A stretch of 64,000 bases of DNA from Cryptomeria japonica (GCF_030272615.1 NC_081409.1:873076626-873140625); one strand, 5' to 3'; shown: positions 43,223 through 55,140, counted from the stretch's first letter. A program made the numbers and translations. The notes: a model not told the origin generated them from the sequence alone.

Positions 43223-44090
43223 ACTGGCAAGCAGACTAAAGGTAACCTATTTCACCTGAATCCTAAAGTCTACAAGTGTTTAATTGTTAAAGTAGATGAT
43301 TGTTGGCTCTGGCATATGAGATTTTGTCATACAAATTTTGATAACATTATTAAAGTGAGTAAGTCCAAGATAGTGAGAGGTTTGCCTCAGTTGGACAAAC
43401 TGATTAATTCTCTATGTAAGCAATGTCAGTTGGGAAAGATGACATCCTCAACTTTTAAGAGAAAATCTTTTTCAGCGGAACATCTGTTAGATTTGGTTCA
43501 TATAGACCTCTGTGGACAAATACGGACCAAAAGTATTCAAGGTGACAGATATTTTATGATCTTCACCAATGATTGCTCAACAATGATGTGGGTCACATTC
43601 TTGAAGGATAAAACATAAGAATTTAGTAAATTCAAGGCATTCAGGGCCTTAGCTGAAAAGGAGAGTGGTAAGAAGATAAAGTGTCTGAGGATTGATCAAG
43701 GCAGTGAAGAAAATGGTATCAAATGGTAGCTTTCTGCATCGAGGAAACCGCAACAAAATAGTATTGCAAAGAGGAACAACCAGTCAGTTGTTGAAGCTGC
43801 TAGGATGATGTTGATACAAGGAGGTGTAGAAAAAAATATCCGGAGAGAAGTTGTTAGCACAACTGTCTACACTATGAACCAGATTTTTGTAAAAAGAGGT
43901 AAGGATAAGACTCCTTATGAATACTGGTATGATAGATCACCTAATGTTAGTTATTTCAAGATATTTGGTAGCAAATGTTTTATTAAGAGAGGTGACTATG
44001 TTAGCAAGTTTGAGGCTAAAAGTGATGAAGGTATATTTCTTGGTTATTCCACCAAGAGTAAGGCCTACAAATGTTATAACAACTAGACAC
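43223..44090 (+). pseudogene. copia B integrase remnant
   Basis: After WHMRFCHTNFDN, the piece at 43316-43618 has CKQCQLGKMTSST, then DLVHIDLCGQIRTKS and YFMIFTNDCSTMMWV. The second Asp is in a CLRIDQG stretch near 43690. A further piece (43805-44086) reads TPYEYWYDRSPNVSYFKIFGSKCF, the C-terminal part of copia integrases. Several stops interrupt it. Confidence 0.85.
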
Positions 44091-44119
44091 AGAGAATCAT
44101 TGAGAGTGTTGATGTTCGA

Positions 44120-44567
44120 GTGGATGAGTATCTTGAAGTCTCAGGAGAAACCAATGTGGAGAAAAAGGATGAAGATCCTTGCATTTTGTTTTTGGAACTA
44201 GTACTTGTGAAACCTGAAACTGGTAAGGAGAATGTTGTTGTACCAATTCGATCGGAACAGGTAGATTCAAAAGAAGATGTTGTTAATGAAGAAGAAGAAC
44301 CTGAAGATAATGATCATGTTATTTTGAGGTATGTGAGACTCAATCACAATCCCGACTAGATTATTGGAGATAAGGATGCTAGAGTGTTAACCAGAAGAAG
44401 AATTAGAGAGAATTCTTGCATGATCTCCACTATTGATCCTAGAACTGCTAAGGAAACATTTGGAGATGATTATTGGGTCAAAGCTATGGAGGAGGAGCTC
44501 AAACAAATTGAGAAGAACAATGTACATGGACCCTAGTACCTAGACTAGTGAAAAAAATTGTGATAGG
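44120..44567 (+). pseudogene. copia B linker and first codons of reverse transcriptase
   Basis: 44120-44359 is the acidic linker seen in A. From 44360 to 44567 the text follows the start of a copia reverse transcriptase: KAMEEELKQIEKNN, then LVPRLVKKIVIGT, in a frame with stops. The expected continuation of the polymerase is absent. At GATAGGTAC (44562-44570) the sequence changes to an inverted piece of the 3' LTR. Confidence 0.75.
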
Positions 44568-45496
44568 TACTGGTTATAGTTCCCTTCACTGGCTCTTCCT
44601 ACCGATTACAAAAAACATTATAACAATATCATTACTAGTTAATTGACATCAATGACAACATAACAAATCATTAATGCAATCTTTCAGCAAATGCCAACAA
44701 TCTCCCCCTTTGGCATTGATGGCAATACAAATATCAGTACCATTGATTGCTATGATTATGAATAGGAATCCTGGTTTACATTTTACCATGTATTCTCCTT
44801 GTCTTTAGCTAGTAGCTTCTTGTAGATCTTCTTTCTGTCAACCATATAATTATTCTTCCCATAATCACATAGTTCTTCTCCCCCTTTGACAACAATGCCA
44901 AAGTGAAAGTAAAACATGCAATGTCAAACTTCATTGTTCAGCATCAACAACCTACAACTTGATGCTCCCCCTGTGGAATACCTCCACTTCTATACCAATC
45001 TTGCTGTAAAATTCTGCAAGTACCTCCGAGATTGATGTACTCTACATCATGCTCAATTGACCTCATGAAGGGGTACAACCCCTAGCTAACTTCTAAGATA
45101 CTCAAAAGTAGTCTTAGGAAGAGGTTTAGTAAAGATATTTGGAAGCTACTCCTTGGTAGAAATATGCTCCAAGATCACATCTTTACTCTTCACTTTTTCC
45201 CTCAAGAAATGATACTTGAATTCAATATGCTTGGTTCATGTGTGCAAACTAGGGTTCTTGGAAATATTTATGGCATTGGTATTGTCACACAAGATCTTTA
45301 CAGGTTCTGAAAACTTCATCTTGAAACCTTCCAAAATGTGCCTCATCTAGATAGCCTTGGTACAATTCATATAAGCTGCAACATACTCAGCTTCAGTAGT
45401 AGATTGTGATATACAACTCTGCTTCTTGCTACTCCATGAAACAAGTCTTCCTCCAAGAAATAATGCTCCACCAGTTGTGCTTTTCCTATCATCAAC
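44568..45496 (-). repeat. left arm of the 929-bp palindrome in copia B
   Basis: This arm is the reverse complement of 45575-46503 without any net gap. Position x pairs with 91071 minus x at both ends and at the LTR boundary (44699 with 46372). It contains an inverted LTR start (44568-44699), an inverted purine tract (44700-44712) and an inverted RNase H. A few percent of positions differ. Confidence 0.9.
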
Positions 45497-45574
45497 ATTA
45501 CCTACCTAGTCTGCATTTGTATACACCTTCAAGTCAAAGTTACCTTCATATGGATACCACAATCCATAGTAATA
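45497..45574 (-). other. 78-base spacer of the palindrome
   Basis: Read on the minus strand the spacer continues the RNase H upstream part ([21 protein letters not shown]-like text), as in A at 480-570. So the left arm belongs to a longer inverted segment, and the axis of the inversion is at the end of the spacer. Confidence 0.7.
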
Positions 45575-46503
45575 GTTGATGATAGGAAAAGCACAACCGG
45601 TGGAGCATTATTTCTTGGAGGAAGACTTGTTTCATGGAGTAGCAAGAAGCAGAGTTGTATATCACAGTCTACTACTGAAGCTGAGTATGTTGTAGCTTAT
45701 ATGAATTGTACCAAGGCTATCTAGATGAGGCACATTCTGGAAGGTTTCAAGATGAATTTTTCAGAACCTGTAAAGATCTTGTGTGACAATACCAATGCCA
45801 TAAATATTTCCAAGAACCCTATTTTGCACACATGAACCAAGCATATTGAATTGAAGTATCATTTCTTGAGGGAAAAAGTGAAGAGTAAAGATGTGATCTT
45901 GGAGCATATTTCTACCAAGGAGCAGCTTCCAAATATTTTTACTAAACCTCTTCCTAAGACTACTTTTGAGTATCTTAGAAGTTAGCTAGGGGTTGTACCC
46001 CTTCATGAGGTCAATTGAGCATGATGTAGAGTACATTAGTCTCGGAGGTACTTGCAGAATTTTACATCAAGATTGGTATAGAAGTGGAGGTATTCCATAG
46101 GGGGAGCATCAAGTTGTAGGTTGTTGATGCTAAACAATGAAGTTTGACTTTGCATGTTTTACTTTCACTTTGGCATTGTTGTCAAAGAGGGAGAAGAACT
46201 ATGTGATTATGGGAAGAATAATTATATGGTTGACAGAAAGAAGATCTACAACAAGCTACCAGCTAAAGATAAGGAGAATACATGGTAAAATGTAAACCAG
46301 GATTCCTATTCATAATCATAGCAATCAATGGTATTGATACTTGTATTGCCATCAATGCCAAAGGAGGAGATTGTTGGCATTTGCTGAAAGATTGCATTAA
46401 TGATTTGTTATGTTGTCATTGATGTCAATTAACTAGTAATGATATTGTTATAATGTTTTTTGTAATCGATAGGAAGAGCCAATGAAGGGAACTATAACCG
46501 GTA
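45575..46503 (+). repeat. right arm of the palindrome in copia B
   Basis: It holds the RNase H domain in normal orientation (DDRKSTTGG-type start, [30 protein letters not shown]), the 3' untranslated part, the purine tract and the first 132 bases of the 3' LTR. Two in-frame stops (TAG in GCTATCTAGATGAGG and TGA in CACACATGAACCAAG) are also present in the left arm. Confidence 0.9.
46357..46371 (+). promoter_or_regulatory. polypurine tract of copia B
   Basis: CCAAAGGAGGAGAT lies directly before the 3' LTR. Confidence 0.8.
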
Positions 46504-47778
46504 GGTAAGTTTGTGGAGTGAACCGACATTGCTAAGTATTGGAGAGTTGAACTAGTAAACCCTACCTATTGATTTGATAAACCCTAACTGATTAAGTTTG
46601 GTTGTATTGGTTTATGATCTAATGATGAGTAGTAATGATTATGAAATGTATGCATACTGTATGAAGAGAGTTTCAAAGTGTTTTTGGCAGGTTGAGATAA
46701 TGGTTTTTATCTTGGGAATAAGCAAGTATATTGCATGTAATGCAAAACGCGTGATGAGTTATTGAGTTCAACGAAGCGGTGATTAAGGAGCGGTCGAGGC
46801 TTTCTTGGATAATGTGCAGATATTATTATGTAATCCAATAGTCATACTTGAACCAACTTGTTTGTAATATCTATGAGAGAATTAGGTTTTTGTTGTGTTA
46901 CCGACCTATTGATTTGTTTATAAGGTTGATGAGTTATTTTGTTTCAGAGTTGGCAAAGTTCTAGTTGAGTGTGTGGTTGCTGAACCAGATGATGTATCTA
47001 CAATTTGTGTAAAGGCAGATAGGAGCATGAAAAGGATCTAAACAAGCAAGCGTAGTGCTATTCAAATAGATCAACAAACCCCTGTTGTTTTCTAACAATT
47101 ACAATAGTAAAATCCCCTAACCGAGTAGGCTCTAACAAGCTTAGTGTTATTCAAGTCCTCTAACCAAGTGGTCCATTAGCTTGGATTTCAAATCCTCTAC
47201 CAAGGTTACTCCTCACAAGATATTGGTTCTAATAAAGAATTATAGTCAATCCCTCAACATGGTGGTCCCTAACAGGATCTGTTCTTAATAGGACTTTTTG
47301 TAGAGCTTTAACAGGCTTGGCTCCTAACAGGGTGAACTTCAGAAGAGCTCAGATAGTTAACTTGTGAGTCTCATCTCACTGTGTTTTTTCCATTTGGGTT
47401 TCCACGTCAAAAATATTGTGTCAAGTTGTGAATGTTTTTGTGGTTATGTTTTTTATGGTTTAATTGCTTAACTACTTAGTCTACTTTGATATGTTATGAT
47501 AACTGGCAGCAATCTAAAATGAAGTTTTACTTATGTTAGTAAAGTATTTAGATGTTTGTGAGTTTCAATTTGTTTATTGTTAATCTGCTATAACAGTCAA
47601 CCGGTTAAACTTGATAGTGATATTGCATTTGTAGTTTAGTGGTTTAACTTGTCAGTTTAGAGTTTGCTTCGAGAGGTTGATTCTGAGATTGGTGAAAGTT
47701 TATATCAGTTTTCTATCTACTGATTCACCCCCTCCTCTCAGTAGTTGACCGGATCCTTATTCTTTCATCACATCATCA
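46372..47778 (+). repeat. 3' LTR of copia B
   Basis: 1,407 bases; partner of 40413-41821. It ends TCATCACATCATCA and is followed by the TTGTC target duplication. Confidence 0.9.
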
Positions 47779-48197
47779 TTGTCAATGCCCTAGATGCTCT
47801 CATGGAGGAAATAAGAGGAAATGGATAGCTGGTTCGCGAGCAAATGGTACACTCTGCCAAAATGCTGGATGATCAGAGGTTGGTCTGGATGGAAGGCCAC
47901 TTAGGATGGATCACTTGGATCTAGCACATAATTGTCTCATGATGGATATATATAGCTTGACATATTTTGTATATGCCTCTTTAGTTGTATAGCCTTGTAA
48001 ATGTTTTTCATGTATGTCGGTTTAGGACTGTATAGGCTTTGTGTATATGTTGATGGGTATTTTGTTTAAACCCATATGTCAATATCCTAGCCTTTACATA
48101 CTCTCTGATGTGACTACTTTCTTAGAAGGCTGCCATGATCTGCTAATAAAGCTTTAACTATTTTGTATTTCAGTTTACTCTCTATTATCAATACAAA
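47779..48197 (+). pseudogene. LINE J remnant, part 2 and 3' end
   Basis: After the duplicated TTGTC the LINE frame continues NALDALMEEIRGNG to a TAG, with further text KMLDDQRLVWMEGHLGW in the same frame. The following stretch looks like a 3' untranslated region and ends at CAATACAAAAAAAAG (about 48189-48197), a short A-rich tail. This supports 47784-48197 as the 3' end of LINE J. Confidence 0.65.
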
Positions 48198-49890
48198 AAA
48201 AAGTTCATCCATACTAAAATTCTCATCAATGTATGTGTTTTTCTAATTAAACACATTTATAATAATTCACACAACAAAACACTACTTTGCATTGATTTTA
48301 GTAGATTGTATCTTCATTTTTAAAATTTCTTTTGTTAAATGTTCATTTTACATTTTTATTTTACACATCCTTACTCCATTAATTTTAGATTTAATTATTA
48401 ATATTTTGTTATAATGTTTATTTATAGTTTTAAGTATGATAGTTCTTGTATTTATAAATATATTTATATATCCACTTTTACATATTTCTATATATTTTTA
48501 AATATACTACAATTTTATAAATATATTGATTATCAATATGGAAAGATGATATTTTTGTATTTATACTTATTATTATTAATATGTATAAACTTTTAATTAA
48601 TTTATATACTTAAATATTGATAGATATTTTTTGATACATTTTATTATAACCATATTGTCAATTCTTCATTTTGTTAATTTACGTAGAATTATAAATATAT
48701 TAGTATATATTATTTATAATTAAATTATGTTATAATTTATTTTAAAACTTTTAATCAATATAATATAAATATATTTAATATTTTTATATTTAAATATTCT
48801 TTTAGATTAGTGCAATAAAATAATATCATCTTAATATTTTTTAATTAATTTTTATAATTCTAAATAAATTAAAATTTAAGCTTCATGTTTTGATATTTAT
48901 GTTTCACTCCACCTTAGTTAAAAAATAATAATATAAATAAATATATGAAAAATTATACTAGAAAATATATTGAAATATATTAAAGAAAATATTAAACAAA
49001 TTATATAAAATACTATATTGAATAAAAGAATATTAAAAAAAATTATTATTAAAAAAATTTATTCTAATTGTTAATTGTTTGTTATTTATTTATTTATATA
49101 ATAACCAATTTTATAATATTGTTGATTAGGAAAAAAAAATAATTAAAACTGTACTTAAAAATATGTTAATTTAACAGTTTATTTAGATTTCTACAATTCA
49201 TAATTGTATCATTTACTTGGTCTGAATTTGATTTTCTGATTTTTTTCTAGATTTATCTCTGATAATTGATTTCAATTTACAAATCTATTTATATATGTAT
49301 TTAATTATAATTCTTATTTATTTATATATCTTAGATATTATTTTCTTATAATGTTTAGATACAATTGTTATCATATTTACACCATGCAAATACTTGTAAA
49401 ACTATTTTATCATTTAAAATATATATTTCTAATGTTACTCAATTTATTAGATATCATTTTCTTTTCTTAAATTTATTTTTTGAAACAATGCATAATTTAA
49501 TTAGACGTAATCATTTTTATAATCATTTGCTACTCAAATCTTTAACTTTATGTATTCTTTCTTTGTATTCAACGTGAATTGTCTCTCTAAACCTTTTGGC
49601 TTGATAGACTTCTTCAAAATTGTTGATAATCTGATTTATTTTGACAATCAAAACATGTTGAGTTCTCAATATCAAATGTCAAATATCATTGCTATATGAA
49701 TCTGCATTATTCCAATTTAAGCAGTGAGAAATAAGTGAACGTGTTTGACAATCTAAAAATTGTATTGGTGTGCATTGCAATAAGTATTCCCTGACTCTCT
49801 TTCACAATATTTATACAAAGAGAATCACTCCTTTACATGATTTTGTAATTTAATGTTTGAATGAAAGTGGAGTTAGGTCCTAATACTACC
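48198..49890 (+). other. AT-rich stretch with the right arm of the inverted repeat, no gene
   Basis: Strongly AT-rich sequence. The part 48800-49070 is the right arm of the large inverted repeat (partner 38955-39287). The single open frame at 48414-48596 is Tyr and Ile-rich and has the look of random AT-rich DNA. No motif is recognised. Confidence 0.5.
48800..49070 (-). repeat. right arm of a large AT-rich inverted repeat
   Basis: Reverse complement of 38955-39287. Pairs include TAATATCATCTTAATATTTT with the left-arm AATAATAAGATCATATTATT and the CTCCACCTT text with GAAGGTGGA. The arms are 9.5 kb apart now, about 2.1 kb apart without element B. Confidence 0.7.
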
Positions 49891-50115
49891 TGATTCTATT
49901 TTCATCCTATACACTAGTAATCTTGTATGGTCCATAAAGCCTTCACTCGAGTTTCTCTCTTCCATTTCTCTTCAAATAAATCTACTTATATGGTTACAAT
50001 CTAACAAAAACCAAGTCCCCAACATCAAAAACTCTCTATTTTCTCTTCTTATATACATGCATCGTTTGTTGAGTTTAAGCATGATGCAAATTGTCACTGA
50101 AAGACATCAAAACCT
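49890..50115 (-). pseudogene. Ty3 element G integrase C-terminus
   Basis: The minus strand reads EVLMSFSDNLHHA, then KKRKNRVFDVGDLVFVRL and NGREKL...RLYGPYKI. This is the tail of a Ty3 integrase. It matches what should follow the integrase piece that ends at about 52865 on the same strand, so the two are one gene split by LINE K. Confidence 0.75.
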
Positions 50116-50136
50116 CTTGGATTTGTGTTTTTTTTT

Positions 50137-52862
50137 TTATAATTAAACCACTAGAGAGGGCCAGTCCTCATCATTGACATAAAGATGAAAAATAAATAGT
50201 TGCAAAATTCCTTCTATAAATGTATTATGCCTATTATACATAATTTTGATTATATTCGCATAGAGAAATCATATAAATGCAAAATGCCCTCAACTACCAC
50301 TGTTTACAAGTTCAAATGGACCATCATAAAATTACAAAAATTCCCTCGACCCAATGATAAATAGGTTAAACATTAGAGACTTCTATATCTCTACTTCTAA
50401 AACTACTTCATGGCCTTTAGGCCGACTCCATCTTTCTGATTATCCTTACTAACATACATAACTTCTAAAGCTAAATAAACAAATTTTACAAAAGCATAAG
50501 AAAAGGGGGCATTCTTTCTTGTCTAACCTTCAAAATCATCATCCATATCTTTGTCCACCATTGGGTCTTCTCTTTCCATGTTAATTTCTTGAGTTTTCTA
50601 TTCTAGACTTTCCATTTTGATGAAACTTGAGATCCATTCTGATGCTAGGTTGACAACCACGTTTGTCAATTTTAGAAGGAAATTTAGATTTTGATTGATT
50701 TTTCCTTGTGGTCCTGGTAGTCTACTTCATCATCCAATAGAATAATTGGCAATTTTGGAATCTCCTCACTCTGTTTGTCAAAGTCCTTAGGTAGAGGAAT
50801 CCAAAATTCTCACAGTTCCTCAATATCTCTTCTAAACCAGCCAAGAACTAATTTTTGAAAATGGCTTCGGATAGGTTTGTATCCATTCCTTTACTTAAGC
50901 CCTTGTCTAATGATAAAGCCAAAAACATTGACAAAATGTCCAAATTAACCCGATACCTGTGGTCTGCCACTATAAACTCCTCATGTAGAACAAGTTTGAT
51001 TGTATAAACTACTAAGGGGTGCTTGTATTTCAGGATGGAATTTAGCCTCTTGTCTATAATTCCTCCTAAAAAAGCCATTTGCCTCTTCTTTTCTAGTAGA
51101 CAAATTGGGATCTCTATGATATGGACAATTCTTAACTGATAAGCAAATCACAATATTTAGGAGTAGCTTGACATTCTCAAGACTTCTCCTATCCTTTAAT
51201 AGATTTAATAATCATTCAAATCCATTTAAGAGATCTCATTGCTTCCTGATTGCTACGATGTCATCTCATGGCTTTTTTATCATTATTTCGGTTTAACAAG
51301 ATTTAAGGAGCCAACTCATTTGATGATTACTTCAAGTAATATTAGTCATCTTATCCCTACCTTGTTTAGTGCCAACTCAACTACTACCAAAGGAGTTAGT
51401 CAGCCACTTTTCCTAACCCTATTAAATAATTGCTAAAAGATATGCATAATCCACTTATCACTTGATCAATGATTTCACCTTCTTTTACCCATGGTTTAAA
51501 TAATTCTCCTATATCGTCCTTACATCACTAGGAGTACCTTTATCCTCTGACATGAGGTCCTGACTTAAATTAATGACAATCATTTGAATCAAATATCCTC
51601 AAGACCAAAACAACCCACCATTTATTACAAAATTTAAATTCTTATGACATGTATGACATAGTGATATGACACTTGTTGTGGCATTTTTACTTTCAAATGA
51701 TAGAAATTAAGTGCTAATAGTAGCATTTTTTCTAGCATATCATCTTCCTAGTTCCCTTCCCTATAGACATGGGATATTCTAAAGTCTTCTAGTTTGTCAA
51801 TTATTTCTTGTATTCAGATTAACCATTTAGCTATAAGCAAATTTGGTGATCCGTTAGACCGAATTGCATTGACAAAAATCAGAGAGTCACCTTATAGGTG
51901 AATTCTCTTTGCTCCAAATTTGTGTCCTAATTGTAATCCTAACAAAGCCAGTCTTATCTCCGCTATATTATTGGTTGTCATTGCTATTGATTCTGAAACA
52001 TGAGCAATAATGATTCCTTCATTGTTTCTAGCAATACAACCCATGTCCCCCTTTCCTAGATTACCTCATGTTTCCCCATCAAAATTGATTTTAACCCACC
52101 GGGCTTGTGGAGGGGACCATTTAGTTCTCTCCCTGCTAGCTTTTATGGATTTAGTTTTCCCATTGTGATAGATTTTGGTTATTGATAGAACCTTTAATTT
52201 CTTGATCATAATATCATCCCATGAATTGAAAGTTACTCCCTTTTCTATTTTATCCTTAGCTAAGTTATATTAACAAATTCCACCACCTAATCTCCCATTT
52301 TTTGAATCAATATTTCCACCAAAAATTCCTTATCTTGAAAAATTCTCCTTGTTCTTTCTTTCCAAATTTCCCATATTATTATTGAGGATGAAACCTTCCA
52401 TAGACATTCAAAGAGGCCTTTCTTTCCCATTCCATTTCAAATTTGGAACCAACTTATCAGATGTTGGGGCTTACGATAGATGAAACCTAATTTGTTCAAA
52501 AGGAAATTCTAGCATTTCCTTGCATATGAGAAAGCTAGAAATAAATAATTAATAGTTTTATCACTTGATTTGTAAAGGACACATCTTATTTCTCCTTGAC
52601 ATCCCATTTTTGCTAGATGCTCCTAAGTGAGTACCTATCCTTGAATTGCTAGCGAAGCGAAGACCCCGGCTTTGGAAAGATAACGTTTGCTCCATAGTAA
52701 TTTACATGGCTAGTCATCTTTGGCCAAAGACAACTCTTTGATTTTATAACCTAAACTTTATAAGACCCTGTACACCATCTTATTCTATCTCGTTCATTAG
52801 ATGCCCAATCACCCATCTCTCTTTTAATAAGTCCACAAGGGATTTTTTTGTTGATCCGGAGC
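50137..52862 (-). mobile_element. LINE K, 5'-truncated, inserted into Ty3 element G
   Basis: On the minus strand the element starts within a LINE C-terminal frame (LAGSGSTKKSLVDLLKERW, about 52862-52783), continues through a zf-RVT region (GVFASLAIQG, later CVLYKSSDKTINYLFLAFSYA) and an RNase H-like domain (about 52110-51740: KINFDGET, IARNNEGIIIAHVSES, NNIAEIRLALLGLQLG, HVYREGN). An open piece at 51078-50848 follows. It ends at a run of ten A on the minus strand (T run at 50137-50147). The frame of G is interrupted exactly by this segment. Many stops show it is dead. Confidence 0.75.
51740..52110 (-). pseudogene. LINE K RNase H-like domain
   Basis: Plant LINE-associated RNase H (RVT_3 type). 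The first catalytic Asp is in KINFDGET; the Glu is in NIAEIRLALLG; another Asp is in GDSLIFVNAI. One frame shift (near 52050) and several stops break it. The last motif HVYREGN is the C-terminal HxxxxxN-type signature. Confidence 0.75.
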
Positions 52863-53637
52863 CTGCAAGTTTTACAAAATCACTTACAGTAGGAACTCTA
52901 CTATCTAAAAATAATAGATTTTCAAAAGAAAGTGAATCATAACCATATAGAACTAAAAAGTGAGGCATGCCAATAGACATATGATGCGAGGCATTATAAT
53001 ATTACTCTTATAGATGTAACCATTTTACCCAAGCACTTTGTTGGTTTGAAAAATAGTTCCTCAAGTATCCTTCTATCCATTTTTTAACTATTTCTATTCG
53101 CCCATCTTTTGGAGTATGATGACCTATTCTAGGTGTGAGTTTTGTACCTATCAAATGAAAGTGTTCCATCTAAAATTAACTAAAAAATCTACTATCTCTA
53201 TCTGTAACAATATTCTTGGGTAAGCCATGAAATCTAAAAATATCCTTAAAAGACAACTCTATTACTTGGGATGCCTTAAAATCAAATATGATAAGACATA
53301 ATTGTGCATAATTTCTCAATCTATCAACCACAACATATATACTATCTTTATCTTGAGCCTCTGGAAAACCAATGATAATGTCCATGAAGATTCTTTCCCA
53401 CTTTTCTTTAGGAATTGGAAGTGGTTGTAATAATATTGTTGGAAAAATATACTCACTCTTGTTTTGTTGGCAAACCATATACTGTTTGACATGTTTGAGG
53501 ACATCCTCCTTCATGCCTTTCCAAGAAAATATCTCTTTGATATGCCTATATATTTTGAAATACCCTTGATTAGAAGGCAAGGATGTGTGATGAAAAGTTC
53601 TTAATTTCTTCTCCTTAACCCTAGATCCAAGTACCAA
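52863..53637 (-). pseudogene. Ty3 element G integrase core
   Basis: 53637-53176 is open and reads HHTSLPSNQGYFKIYRHIKEIFSWKGMKEDVLKHVKQYMVCQQNK, the H2C2 zinc-binding region. The core follows: WERIFMDIIIGFPEAQ (first catalytic Asp), then FRFHGLPKNIVTDRDSRFFS (second Asp). From 53175 the core continues through TPKDGRIEIVKKWIEGYLRNYF (third acidic residue, Glu) to MSIGMPHFLVLYGYD, ending where LINE K begins. Inactive by stops between 53175 and 52985. Confidence 0.85.
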
Positions 53638-53639
53638 AA

Positions 53640-55140
53640 CTACTCTTTACTTATAGTGGATTAGCCCATCAATAATTGTGTGCATCTCATCCTCCCCTAG
53701 TTCATCCAATACAATAGAGGGAAATAAATCCTTAACATATAATGAAATTACAGATACTTTCCAATCAGCAGAAATAAAAGATAGAGAACTTAGACTAGGC
53801 TCCCTAAAAAAAGCATCAACAACTACATTTTTTTTCCATTTCATATATTCAATCTCAAAACCATAAGCTTGCAATATACACACCCATTTTTGTTGGTGGT
53901 CATTAAAATTTATTTGGTTCAAGAATAACTTGAGACTGTTATAATCTGTTTTAACCACAAACATTCCACACACCAAATATTGCATAAACTTATCAAGAGC
54001 ATGCATGATTGCTACCATTTCTTTATCAGAAATGGAGTATCCCCTCTCTAGTTGGTTCAGTTTTTTGCTCCCAAAATTTATTGCATGCCCCTTTTGAGTT
54101 AGGATAGCCTCTATACCTTATCTAGATACATCACATTCAACAACAACATGTACAGAAAAATTTGGAATTGCATGCATTAGGTATGATCTCATTACCTCTT
54201 TGAACTTGTCTTTTTTTTCTACTCTTCTATTGACACAAAAACTTCTTTCTTAGTTAAATTATTTGAAGGGGCAACAATTTGAGAAAATCTTTGGAGAAAT
54301 GTTTTATAGTAAGTACAAAAACCAAAGAACCCTCTCAACTGAGTGAGATTGGTTGGTGGTGGTCAATCCAATATTGCCTAAATATTTTGTTGGTCAATTT
54401 GCACTTTCTTAGAACTTACGACATGTCCCAATTCGAAAAATCTTAGTCAAACCAAAATCACATTTATACAACTTATCATTTAAATATTGATGCTCCATGT
54501 TTTAATATAAATCAAAATATCACCAAAGAACAACAAAACAAACTTCCTAACATGTTTACTAAATACCTTATTCATGTAGCATTGCAATATTGTTGGAGCA
54601 TTGGCGAGACCAAATGGCATGAAAAGAAATTTTCAATGCCCATAGTGACATCAAAAAATAGTCTTCTCCACATCTTCTTTCCTCATGCAAATATAGTGAT
54701 ACCCTAATATCAAATTTTTTTTGAAGAATAACATTGCACCATGTAACTCAGCAATGACTTTATTTATTCTATATTTGGGATTTCTATTTTTGATGGTCTT
54801 CTTGTTTAAATCTCTATAGTTTATGCACATTCTCATTCTTCCTCACAAGTACCACTGAGGAATAAAATGGACTAGAGTAATGTTTTATGAATCATATGTT
54901 AAGGAGTTCCTCTATGATCTTTTGTATTAAATATTCATAACCCATTGGATGGTGATAAGAAGTAGTTATAATAGGTTTGACAGCCTATCACAAATCAATA
55001 ACATTCTCAAATTCCTTATCTAGAGGTAATATTAGAGGTAATATTGAAGGCATATAATTGAAATATAAACTATCATTTGAAAAAACTTCTTGGATGGATT
55101 ATGACTGACATTGTTCAATCTACTCATCCCCTTTAAAAAT
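53640..55140 (-). pseudogene. Ty3 element G reverse transcriptase and RNase H
   Basis: 54836-54651 has RMCINYRDLNKKTIKNRNP and later LDLILGYHYI-type text, the early fingers and palm motifs. At about 54500-54540 the catalytic motif reads LLFFGDILIYIKTW where Asp-Asp is expected, so the first Asp of the pair is Gly. RNase H (54110-53647) has ISDKEMVAIMHALDKF, YLVCGMFVVKTDYNSLKLF and VVVDAFFREPS. The order polymerase, RNase H, integrase is that of Ty3. Many stops. Confidence 0.85.

Larger units (their letters stand above)
40413..47778 (+). mobile_element. Ty1/copia retrotransposon B with internal palindrome
   Basis: LTRs at 40413-41821 and 46372-47778 start TGTTGGCATTTGC and end ATCA. TTGTC flanks both ends (40408-40412 and 47779-47783), a perfect target duplication in LINE J. 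The interior runs gag, zinc knuckle, protease, integrase and the first few codons of reverse transcriptase. It then switches into an inverted copy of the RNase H, purine tract and LTR start (44568-45496), followed after a 78-base spacer by the normal copy (45575 onward). Most of reverse transcriptase is missing. The same family as element A. Confidence 0.9.
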
